From assembly GCF_000002075.1 (NCBI RefSeq), contig NW_004797414.1, positions 389,417-453,416 of the forward strand: DNA of 64,000 nt. Reading direction: 5' to 3'. Positions 1 to 12,900 of the stretch are shown in pieces. The stretch is from Aplysia californica. Its lineage: Eukaryota > Mollusca > Gastropoda > Aplysiida > Aplysiidae. Under the pieces are notes generated by a model that searched no databases, was not told the DNA's origin, and saw nothing but the letters and a program-made list of their open reading frames with translations. Numbering within the stretch: the stretch's first letter is position 1; each line of letters starts with the position of its first letter. The position numbers were made by a program, and so were the translations under genes.

Positions 1-61
1 TATTATTATAATCATCATCATCATCATCATCATTATCATCATTATCATCATCATCATCATT
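1..61. repeat. (ATC/ATT)n trinucleotide microsatellite
   Basis: The window opens in a run of ATC and ATT triplets. It is simple sequence with no coding sense. Confidence 0.9.
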
Positions 62-788
62 TAATTTTATTTCTCATACAAATAAGAAGCGAGATGTGCA
101 CTGAACCTTTGAATAAAATTGCATAAAGGCCAAGGTTTTATTAAGATCTTAGAAAGCCTAGCTGAAGGCCTGTCGGAATTGCGACTATTCATTCAGAGTT
201 AACTTAAATTAAACTAGAGCTAGAACAAGAAAGCCGGGTATATAAGGCCGACGCGGTAGCTATATTATAGCCATACACATGGTTGGTTAATTTGTTTACC
301 CTGAGTCATATACAATGCCCTTTTTTGGCCATCAAAGAAGAAAAAAAGGAATAGGGATAATTACATTTTAACAATAACAAGGTATACGTGTCATTTAGTT
401 TCTTTGTCTATTGTCCCTGCGCTTAGATTAATTGTAGTTGGAGATCTTGATAGATCATTACATGTAGGCTACATATAATATAGCCCCTACTACGGGGGAA
501 ATAAAATGAAATGATTCGGGGTTTTTTTTAAGGCTGAGGAGATGCAGCTTGGCCACTGTGAATAACGTCTTGTGAATAATAGAAAATGAATCATTCAATC
601 CGTCATGTAGCCTATCTTTTGCTCCCACAATAATAATATTATGATTTAATTTTCTCTGTATGAATCATTCCTGAGACAACCCAAAGAGTCGAATGATTAC
701 CCAGAAGCTCTGATGAAAGCCGGCTCGTTTTCACTAAAAGTACAAAAACAGTTCATCCGGTATTTGTTTGTTGTCAAAAACCTCCAAA
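62..788. other. Upstream region of the ZDHHC gene; no feature recognised
   Basis: About 700 bp before the start codon, AT-rich, with no ORF or repeat I can name. The 5' UTR and promoter of the palmitoyltransferase should be here, but I see no clear TATA box or initiator that would fix the transcription start. Confidence 0.4.
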
Positions 789-3700
789 ATGGCCGTTTTT
801 CGGCTTGATCCCTGTGGAATTATTTGTATTTTCATCACGTACTTAGCCGTGTTTTATGCTGATTATGTTATTGTGAGACATTTGGTGATCCCATCTCTAA
901 CAGAAACGTAGGTTTTGATTGAAAATGGTATCTGTGTAGACTGTTCTGGTTGTTTTAGTTCTGCCTGGGCCTTACCTCTGAACTGACTAACTGAACTGAC
1001 TGCACTCTATACTTAAATAATAAAAGTAATTTACTGTGTAGATAGTAGATCTAATCTAGATCTAGTATGGACTGCTAGATCTAGTGAAGTGGTAGTAGAT
1101 CTAGATCTAGATTCTAGTTGTATTTTAAAATCAATACAATTGTTTGCTGGGAGGGGGAAGTGGCTATTCTCACCTGGGGTGAGAATAAAAATACGCAGTG
1201 GCTATTTTACGGCGAGCCGTAAAGATAGCCTCCCAGTGAGTCCCAGGCTATTTTTACGGCGATCCTCGAAAAGCGACCCTACTCCGCATCTCATGTACGC
1301 GACATGCCTCAATGTATTAGATCTAGGCCTATCCTATAGGGGCCGTTCAAAATATAAACTTAGACCTCAGAGGGGAAAAGGTGTCTTTGGCTTCTGTACG
1401 TAAGAAAAGTGAAAGATTGGGTGGGGAGGTGAGATGAACGTTTTGCTCATGACTGGGAAGAAAAGGTAAAAGAAAAAGTGGATAAATGCCAGTAACAAGA
1501 CCCAGATCTGTATGATCACTGCAGATCCCCGTTGTTGTTTTTGTTTTTTGTTTTTTTGGGGTTTTTTAGGGGAGGGGGGGGGGTTACAAATAATTTTGAA
1601 ATTATGATGAAAATTCTGTAGGTGGGTATCTAATTTCTTAATGTTTCTTTGTAACTTTGCAACTGTTATGTTGATCTTTTAATGTCTTGATGTCTTTTAT
1701 TTGTAAGGCACGTACCTATTGCATTGACAACAGTCTCAATGTCTTCCACATATATGCGTTCTTTCTAGTTCATATGGTTTGATTAAATTGTATTAACTGA
1801 AATGTTCTTTTTACGGCGGTCACAAACTGATGACGTAGAACACGTTTTTCAGTCTTATAAATTCCGTCTTGGCTTGTAGGTCTTGTAGGCTACTACATTA
1901 TTTGTTATTTTATACTACATTTTACTAAATGACTAAACTAATGTAACATACTTTGAGCTGGTTAAAACTGAGAGTAAGGCACTATAATTAAATGACCTCT
2001 ATTATTGGTATTATCATAATTATAGTCTTTATTCTGGACTTAAACAATTCAATGTTTTTATGTTCTTTACTAGGACCTTGTTGTTGTGGGATTCTTTGAA
2101 ATAATAAAATAGATCGCATTTTTTAAGTTTTTGTGTTTTGTTTTCTGATGTGCTCATATTATTACTGTCCTTTTTTACGGGGAACAGCTCACCCCAAGGG
2201 TGATTCTTTTTCCTATTCATATTTAGGAAAAAAAATTATACAGGCATAAGAAATAATGAACAAAGGAAATTTTGATAAGTCGGAAAATATGAAAGTTGCC
2301 ATGGAATGGAAACAGCACCAACTTGCAAAACAAACAATAATTTTTTTTAAACGAAGGCTTCTTACTCTCTACTCTAACAAAATTGCATGAAAATTGGTGC
2401 AATGGTAGATACAGATACTATGGTCAATCGTACTGAGCAAAATTTTGAAATTTGAATGTAAAAAAATATATGTGTTCCTGTACCCTGAAATTGCATCACA
2501 ATAATTAATAAATTAATCATTGTGAACGCAAAAAAATTTTTTTTTACACCTCTATCAAAAATCTGCTCAGTGCAAATTATAAGGAAGGAGGAACATTTTA
2601 AAGGCATTCCCAAGGCGAAAAGTGTTAACTTCAAAATGGCCGCTCTTCTTTGTGGGTGTGGTATATGTAGTGATGTCAGTGAATGAGATGATGATGCTGG
2701 CAGTGGCAGTGATGATGGTAATGATAGTGACGAGGAGGTGATGGTGGTGGTGATGATAAAGAGAGGGTGAATGATGATGGTGGGGAGAAGAAGGAAGAGG
2801 TGGTGGTGGAGGAAAGGAGAAGGAAGATGAAGAAGAGAATAGAATGACGGTGAAGAGGAGGAAATGGAAAACTTATGGGGCTGTTCAAATATAATCTTAC
2901 ACTTTTGGGGACTTTTTTAAAACACAAAACCCAATACCACTTTTCTCACATTTGCCTCCAACCCCCACCTACACCAATTTAATATTAGTACTTTTTCCGA
3001 TCTTCAATTTCCATTATTATTTTAAAGATACCTGTACTATATGTGGCTTTTTTTAACTAACTTGTAAAAAAAAATATCATTTCAGTTAATACAATTTAAT
3101 CAAACCATATGGACTAAAAAGAAACGCATATATATATATGTGGAAGACATTGAGACTGTTGTCAATGCAATAGGTACGTGCCTTACAAATAAAAGACATC
3201 AAGACATTAAAAGATCAACAACAAAACAGTTGCAAAGTTATAAAGAAACATTGAAAATAATTTCAAAATTATTTGTACCCCCCCCCTCCCCTAAAAAAAA
3301 ACAACCACAAAAAGCAACAAAAAAAACGGGGATCTGCAGTGATCATGCAGACCTGGGTTTTGTTACTGGCATTTATCCACTTTTTCTTTTACCTTTTCTT
3401 CCCAGTCATGAGCTAAACGTTCATCTCACAGAAATGTCATATTTGGTTAACCTCCCCACCCAATCTTCCACTTTTCTTACAGAAGCCAAAGACACCCTTT
3501 CCCCTCTGAGGTGTAAGTTAATATTTTGAACAGCCCCTATAGGCCTAGATCTAATACATTGAGGCATGTCGCATACATGAGAGGCGGAGTAGGGTCGCTT
3601 TTCGAGGATCGCTGTAAAAATAGCCTGGGACTCACTTTTACGGCTTGCCGTAAAAATAGCCACTGCGATAAAAATACGATCTACCTCTCACCCCGGGTGA

Positions 3701-6700
3701 GACTTGCCAGCGTAGGCTATTCTCACCCGGTGTGAAACAAGACCTGTTTTTCTTCATTTTGGAATACTGTCTATCGTTGTGGATGATCAAATTGATAAAA
3801 GCCAAGAAAAAATTACGGTATAGCACAAAAGTAAGCTAATTTGATCGTCTTCAAAGATGCTATGGCTATTTCATTTTTTGAATCGAGCCGAACTACGCAG
3901 GTCGCCATTTTGTTTTGCCCGGAAGTTCTCGCAAGATCTACTCCTCCCCCCTCTCTCTCTCTCTCTCTCTCTGTCTCTTTCTGAATACTGTCTATCGGTG
4001 TGGATGATCAAATTGACCAAGACAAAGTTAAAAAATGATGTTAAAAAACAAAACTAGATTAATTTGGTTGTCTACAAAGATGCTACGGCTATTTAACTTT
4101 CCGAATCGAGCCGAACTTCGCGGGTCGCCATTTTGTTTTGCCCGGAAGTTCTCGTGTTACTCCTCTCTCTCTCTCTTTCTCTCTCTCCACTGCCCACAGA
4201 CAAAATTGCACGCTTTTAGTTTTAGGCTGACACTACAGTAGTAATAGATCTAGAACGTTTGTTCACAGCACAGAATTCTATAATTCTGTTATCACAGTGT
4301 AGAATTCTGTGGTTCAGGGTGAACGCTTCACTGGTTGGCCTAGGCTATAACGGTGAACGCCCACCGGGTGAGAATAGCCAAAAGACTCGCCTGCGCTATT
4401 ATTCTCACCCAGGGTGAGAATAGAGGTGGCCTTTTGAAAGTCCTAAAAATTTAATTAATTATAGATCTATAAAGCAGGCGCTAGAGGTGATCTTATACTT
4501 TAGCACGTTAAATTCAATTGATTTTATCTTAGAAGCTATCTTAGGCTAGAGGTCCGCTCGCTCACGCGCTTGTTTGTGTGCGTGTGTGTGTGTGTGTGTG
4601 GCGGGATAGATAGATCTAGATCTAGATAGAAATCTAAACAGATAGATAGATAGACCTCTAGCCTACGATAGCTTAGATCTCTCTAGATTCTTGATAAAAT
4701 CAATTAAAGAATTTAACCTGCTAAAGTATAAGATCACCGCGCTCGATTCTATTTGCAACGCTGCGTGTATAGCTCCCGTGCTATTTGAAATGCCAGTACT
4801 AGAATCTAGATCTAGATCTCTAGATCTAGTAGCCATCGTTTCTACATGATGATAATATTGTAGTTCTGCCTGAATTGTGGAAGCTTTGAACCTCAGTTTC
4901 TTGACAAACCTCTAGGATTTGACTGGACATTATGATGTTCTTATTTCTGAGATATCTAGATTAGATCTAGATTAACAATAATTGTTTCTGAGATTGTTTG
5001 CACAAAAAGTAAACTAGACGTAGTCTTGTTCATCTCTCATTCATAATCATTTGATTTGAGATTGAGTTAGTAAGTCAAAAGACGCTTGGATACAATTTAA
5101 CAAGACGGTGCAACTTGGTAAAAGCACTATTTCCTCTCTGCAGTGTCGTCATACTGTAGATTCTAGATCTACCAAAAATATTATCTTTAAGTTAAGCCTA
5201 GAGAACGTAACATGCTGGTCTACGTTCACTAGATGGTCTATAAATAAGTCTAATGTTCAGTGCTTCCAAGCGCGGCATCGAATCCCGTCCCGGAAGGGTT
5301 TTTTTTCTTTTCCTGAGCCTAAAATTATTTTTTAAATAATAATAATTAGACTCACAAACCGAGGAAAGCCACTTTTGAACTTTAACCAAGCCTAAATTAG
5401 TAAAAGGAAAAGTATAGGCTATACTATACTAAGGCCTGGATCTAGATCTACTTTGTACAGTGCTCCTCTTGGGGACAAAACTAGAATGTGCATGCTCCAC
5501 CACTACATTAAAAAAACTAACAAAACAATAAGTTATAATTATGGGAAAAATTTGTTGGTCTGTCAAAAAGAGGACAACAACAACAACAACAAAATAACTT
5601 CCAGGACCGGGATCAAACCCAGGCTCATAAAATAATGGTTTGGCTTCAAACGAAGTCGCAATGTCACTTCGGCCATCAGAACTTCCAACAACGAAAGGTA
5701 GATGTTAAGCTTCAGCCTAGGCTAACACACAGAGTTTTATTTAGCACTGGCGCTAATCGCAACGCGTCGTTTTATTTAGCACTGGCGCTAATGGCAACGC
5801 GGCGTTGCGAATAGGCACTTCCTAAAAATAAAGCTGTCAAAGTGTCATGTGAATTTTCTACTGAAAAACATAAGATCTTCTTCTGTCTAACATATTATAT
5901 ATATAAGCAGAAAACAATGGTTTCCAGGGAAAAAGTTGTCGAGTTTTTATCAAAGAGAAAGAATTGGTGGGTAGAAATTCTGGGCACTCTTCGGTAGAAG
6001 TGGTCCAGGCCTAACTCCATACAGACATATTTACTTTAGATATAGGGATCTAGAATCTATAAAAATTTAGGCCTAGGCCTACACAATTGGAAACAAAAAC
6101 GGAAGTCGAGTAAAAAAAAAACTGAACTGAGTTGCCTGCCAAACGTTTGAGACTGGATGTAGATCTATTTTCGGCACTATTCTGAATTGTAACGGATTTT
6201 TTTAGTGTGTTGAGAACAATTTTGGCACTAAAAACTCCGTTATTTAGTGAATTTAGGCGGGGGGGGGGGGGGGGGGGGATTGTGATGTCTATGAAGTTAG
6301 GCCGGGACCACTTCTCCGGAAGAGTGCCAAATTCTGGAACTTGCTGCCAATCAGCACTGCAGGTTTCCAATCGTCTTTTGTAGGGATTGCAAAACATACA
6401 GAAATATTGCAACCCAATTGCCCCAAAATTTAGTAGCCAGTGAGAAGATAGATTGATCTTCACACTGGAGGATTATATAAATGTTTGCGAATTTTGAAAA
6501 AAAAACAAGGAAGTTTCAAAATAGATACTTGTAACTTTGTAGAGATGGGGGGTTTTTTAAGTGCACCTTTGGACACCATGCGGAATACACACTTACACTT
6601 TATTTGCAGGATAAAGTTATATAGTGTATATTTTAATAGAAACATTTGTGTCATGAGGCGGTGGAATCAGGCGCTCATCAATTTTTGTGCGTGATGTGGA

Positions 6701-9700
6701 GTGGAGTTATTGGTATCATCTTAAAACTTGTTCATTTATCTTGCTTTTGATGCAAAAAATACACAAGAGAAAATGGCCATCAAAGTTTGATAACTTTAAT
6801 AGCCAAAGACTCCTTAAAAACTGAAAAATTACACATTTTGAGCTTTTAATCAAAGTTTTTCAATAATTCACATATGGAAATGTGTTTTTATTTGAACATT
6901 AAAAGGGTTGAACTAAAAACCAAAAATTTGATTAAAATTGTGAAACTGGTGGGAAAATGCCTGTTTCTTAAATTTCGTTATTTTGACGAGAGGCTGATTT
7001 CACCACAATGCCTCACATTTTGTGAAATTCCATGTTGAACTATATCTCATTTTAGAAAAATTATAAAGATGACGTTTCCATTTTTCACTTGGCCAGACTG
7101 CCAGCAAGATAGAGAAACAGCTCTAAACGTATCAAAATGAATGCTTGCTGCTAAATTTGCTGTGACCTCATGGCTGCGCAAAGCATAGCTGCTGATTATA
7201 GACACGTTTTTTTTAATCAACCTCATATAAAGGAAAGCTTACTTCTCATGGACTAGGACATAATGAAGGTTTCTAGTTTGTCCTCACAAATAATTTAGGC
7301 GTAATTTCATTTTTTTTGGTGAATTTAGAGCTGATCAAATTCTAGGTAACTGCATCCACCGTGCATTTACGGTGATTTTGGCAAACTCAGAGTGAAATCT
7401 ACATCGAGGTAGATTTCCATAGATTTATGCGTGATGTTATTTTACTTCTTCATAATGCTAAGATCTAACCCATTATATTATATTTATGTAATGTTATTTT
7501 AGTACATACACACATCATATACTGCAAATGCAAGATTATAGTTTTAAGGTCCATTTTCATGGTTTGGAAGGGAGTACTTAAGTTCCCCCAGACTCTTGTT
7601 ATAATAACATTAATTAATTAATAAATTGATGTTATGACTCACCATATAACTAAAAGTATACTATTATGTGCATTAGTTAATAATCAAGAGAACATAAATT
7701 AACAACTTAAAATTTTTTTAAACATTTTCTGATTTTTTTCCCCCCTTAAATCTGGATCGAGTTCTTCTCAAAATTAATAAAACAGCCGCCGACCAGATGT
7801 GTTGTTTGTCTCGCAAACCTTTGACCTTGACAACACAGTTACGAGGCTCAAAGAACAACTTTAAATTAAACTTTAAAAAGCATCATCAGTGCCTTTCATC
7901 CCTGGCAGGGTATAGAGGCTTCATACAAGCTTCTTCCATTTATCTCTGTCCTGGGCCATGCTTCCTAGCTCGTTCCAAGTGAGCTTTATCTCTCTCATGT
8001 CCCTTTCCACACATCTCCTCCATGTTTCTCGTGGCCTACCCCTGCCTCGTGCTCCCTACGGGTTCCATTGCAGTGACTGTCTTGTGATGTTTCCGCTGGG
8101 CTTTCTGAAGGTGTATCCCATCCAATGAATAAATACAGCTGGATTAGTCCACAAATGCTTACTTCCCTTACATTTCTGATTTAACAGGGATCTGATATAA
8201 CAGGACATTTTCTCTGGTCCCACCAGCCCTGCTATGTCAGGTTTCCACTGTATCCACTTGTTATTTCAATTGCTGATTTTGAAGCACCGGGTTGGAGTAG
8301 GGAAGATTTACTGTTTGACATTCCTGTATGTGTGGAGCCTCCCATACTTTACTGTGTCAATGTATTTGTGTGCACTACTCACCATGAGAAAGGGAACAAG
8401 CTGACCTTAATTTTGATACATGATGCAAAGTGAAGGAATTGATCTTTATAAGTCGCAGAAATTATCGTCAATGATAATGCTAGAAATTTCAAGGAGTGAC
8501 TTTGTAGCTTTGTTTTGCTCATGAAGTGCAAGAGTGTGCTGTTAGAAATGTACAAAACCTCACTTTTAACTGTTTTAATAATTTATGTGCATAATTTACT
8601 GCTTGAAAAAAAGTCACTAGATGACGTAAAATTTGATGCAGTGTGGCGAGGTTTATTTTAAGGAATGAGTCGAAGAAACTTTCTGCAATGTAGGCTCTGG
8701 CAGCAAATGTTCTCTCGCAATTTTCTTTAGACGTAAGATGGCTTGTGTCAAAAAACATCTTTAAAAAAACAAACATTTTTAGTGTACACACAAAGCCTTT
8801 AAAATAACTTTTAATGGTACTCAACTTTGAGAAAAAAAAATTTGGTCTGTAATTCAGTTTGAGCAAATGCGTCTTGCAGTGCCTTTCTCCAGGCACACTT
8901 AATAAAAACGTGTGCCCATTAAATGTATTATTTGCAAACAATTTTATCTTGTATTGAGATTGCAACTTTCTTTCATTTTCTATTTTGTTGCCTAAAAAAA
9001 TGCCGAATTGCCGATTTTCAGCTTATTCCACAGATCCTGTAAAAATTATCCAGTATTCATGTTGTTTCCATTTCCTCTTCTTCATAGACAATTTTCCAAC
9101 ATGTACACAGCCATGACTTTTTTCGCTTTTTGACCAATTTTTGAAAAGTGAAAAGCAATTTGCTTGTGGAATATTGATCTTTATTATTCTGTGTTGTTTA
9201 TTGGTTAGTAGCTCCACCTATCTTTTAAAAAGCTGAGACATTGCTACTTCTTGTCTTATTACACTTAACCACCAAGTTCCTGGATCGATAACAACAACAG
9301 CCACCAAGTTCGAATGAAAGGTTCCAAACTGGAAAAATTACCTCAGTGTAGTGTCTGACTTTGGAGAAACAAAATTGCTTTGAATTGGCCATTGCTTTTT
9401 TAATGGAGGCCGCCATTGTCATATAACGTTGCATTATTTTTTATTTATTTTTTTTGGGTGGGTGGGGTAACTTTTTAATAAATATTGTATACCGGTAATC
9501 TCTTCATCTTATAGGTTATGGGGAGCATTCTGCGTGATTACCTTCAACACCATTGTGCTTCTTCTCACTGTGTCTCATCTCCGTGCGGTGCTCTCTGACC
9601 CCGGTATTGTGCCCATTCCAAAAACCAGCATGGACTTTTCTGACATCCACTCGGAAAATTCTAAGAGGAAAACGGTTGGTGGTTTATAAGCTCACTTTCA

Positions 9701-9807
9701 TGACGTCTTCGATGGAATTGTTTTTTCATCACTCTTTTTTCTCACTATGTATGTCTGTCGGTTTGGTATTGTGACTCCTTGTCTCTCTCTCTCTCTCTCT
9801 CTCTCCT

Positions 9808-9861
<54 letters not shown>

Positions 9862-9864
9862 TCT

Positions 9865-9937
<73 letters not shown>

Positions 9938-12900
9938 ATTATATATATATATATACAAGTTATGTTTAGATATGTGGCTACTGATGATTGAAGGGTCATA
10001 TTTAATGAATTACAGGTTTTCTATCATTAGATAACATCATGTCTTATTTTGTTTCCATTGTTTCAGTAAGCAGTAGGGCTCAGATTAAATGGGTAATTTG
10101 ATACCCGGGTAATACCCGCGTAATGAAAAAAATACCAGAGTACCCGTCGGGTACCGGGCATTTCAATTATTTTTTTACTTTTTATTTATTTTTTAGGGCG
10201 GGAGGGGGGGGGGGGTGATTACTTCAATGTTATTTTCAAATTTAACACAAATTGGACACAACAAAGTAAGCTTATACAAAAATGGGGAATTCAAGACAAT
10301 GGATCTATCGGAACTCTCAATGAAGTCAACGACTTAATGACATAAACAAAAAGCAAGGAAGACAGACGAAACATATTACATGTGCTGGACTGGGAAAGAG
10401 GGGGCCAATCATTTCAATTTTTTTTTTTTAAACAAAAGTTTATCCACAAGTTTTTCGCCAAGGTAGGTACTCTTTAATGAAATCAATTCACCAGCCTTGG
10501 AGAACAGACAGCCGTTCTGACGTCACAGATGTTGCTGGGACAGCCAAAATTTTTTTGGCTTCCTGGTTGAGTTCCGGAAAGGCTTTTTCATATCAACTCC
10601 ACCAGGTCAATGGATTGTTCTCTTCCCTTCTGGCCAGGGGCATCTCAAAGTACCGATTCAGTTGGACTATGGCACTTGTTTGAGGCTGAAACTTTAACCT
10701 AGTCTTCTGCTTGAACGTCGAAGGCTTGCACAATTACTTCTTTTTTTTTTTTTTGCAGGATGTTCTGTTTCAGCTGCAGAAACCGATGATGAGCCTGGTG
10801 TTTGACCAGGTCTCTCTCCTTGTTTGTCTCTAATCACTGAAAGAAGACGAGTTTCTATTTTTTTCGTTGCGACTTCACTGAAGGTCGAGGATAGTTGATG
10901 CTGCCACAAAATACATGTCCTCGAGCTGTGTGAAGCACTTGCGAAGCTCACTCTGTAAAAGATCTGCGAGTGGCCTATATTGATCGCGTACTGTATCGAC
11001 TAAGAGAGCTCAGTATCGATAAGTACTCAGTACTTATTGAAGTTCGAACGAAGGGGCGTAATTTAAGTGCATTTGCCAAGGATTTAACTAAGGGGAGCAG
11101 AAAATGCGGGTACCCGACACCAATACCCGGGTAGGCGGTTTTGAGCTCTTTACCCGAGTAAATACCCGGGTACTTGCCCAGCCCTACTATGCAGCTTCCT
11201 GATCAGGTTCTAGAGACATCCAAAGCTTTGTCACTATTCTATGAACAGTTTGATAGTAAACATTTCCATGTTTCAGAATGACGGCTGGACTGTCTGTATG
11301 AAGTGTGAGACTTACCGACCACCCAGGGCCCACCATTGTCGCATATGTCGCCGTTGTGTGCGGCGGATGGACCACCATTGTCCCTGGTGGGTACACAGTT
11401 TCTCACACACTCTATGGGGAGAGAGATGGTGGTATAGGAAGTAATAATAGTATCTTGAGAAGTTTAAATACTCTGTAGCTTTATGCTTTTAGGTTATCCT
11501 TCTATGAAGATGACTTTTAAAAGAACTTTAGTAGACTGCTGGAAGCAGCTTTAAGCACATCGTTTTACTGTCTATTAACTCACTTGAGCCTATTCATGTT
11601 TTTATGGGAAGCCCGGCTGGCCCAGTGGCCTAATCCTGTGTATTTACGGGATGCTCTTTATCTATAGATATCTCCGTTGTTTTTCGGTTACAAGCTTTTG
11701 GAAGCGGCGAGCCAACTGTTGACTCATTTGCTTTGTTTTGTTTAAAATTTGGTGAAGTTATGTGATGGAACAAGTCAGTCACCCATGCATTATGATATAG
11801 ATGATTTTATCATAAATTAGATCCCAAAAAAAAAAGAATGCGTAACCCCCAGACATTGCCATTTCAAAATATTGATAAAGTAAAAACTATGTGGACCAAT
11901 TAGATGCAGTTTTCTTTTTCTTTGAAAACAATTCTTTCTTTCTCTTGTTGCATTTTAAAAAATTATGATCGCTTTCACCGTCTTTTTGTGGTTAACGCTT
12001 CAATATACCCCAAAAGTGTCAGGCTACAATGGTTGTTGAGTGAAAAATAGCTCAGGTTCAAATGAGTTAATGTTCAGAAATCCTGACAGTACAGTCAAAA
12101 TTGTTTTAGTAGGCCATCCATTGTCGAGGAGAAATGCTGTTGTTTTAGACAGATGGACATCTTGGGTAGTGTCTTTATAATATTGAAAATTTCTGTATTG
12201 AAACAGGGAGAGACATTCAGTCTTCATGCAATTTTTCAAAGCTTCTTTGTTTTTTTTTATATTCCAATCACATTGTTTCATGTACTTTGAAGTCTGCTGA
12301 AACCAAAATCTGTGGGAACCGCTCGATTTTCTTCGGATTAGCCTGATTTTCAGTTCAGAGAGGTTGCTCATATAAAAAGAAAAAAATTTGAGGATTTTAT
12401 TTGGTTTCCATTTACCACTATTTTCAGATGAAAAGTGTTTTGTGGAAGTGGATTCTACTGTGCATTGTTTCCACTCTAGAAAAGTGCCTCTGTGCCAAGA
12501 TCGGGAAGGGGGGGGAGGGGGGAGTTAATTTGGTTTCCTGTTGAACTTTTCTGTTGACGTATCAGTAACAACATCAACATGGAACTTTCCTCAGGATCAA
12601 CAACTGTGTAGGAGAGTTCAACCAGAAATTCTTCATACAGTTCCTGTTCTATGTGGGTAAGAAAAGCTGTCAGGGTCTTTGTTCTCATTTGTTTCTTATA
12701 TATTAAATCACCTCCTGATAAGACGTTTTGAGAAATGACACTTTACTAAGATGTTTGTACACTTTCTATCATGTTTTTCTATGGGTGCTTTTTAGCTGTA
12801 TTTTTTGTTTTTTGCTTGCATAGATCATCAGATAGCCATTCAAATGTTGCAAGCCAGGAAAGAAATGCTTTCCAGAAGAGAAAAAAAGCCTTTTCTTTCC

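Noticed and set aside
1089-1403. 104-codon ORF and companions at 3140-3735
   Set aside because: They lie in the two arms of the inverted repeat and are interrupted differently in each arm; no conserved protein is implied.
9698-10034. Glu-Arg and Ser-Leu repeat ORFs
   Set aside because: Pure products of the CT microsatellite.
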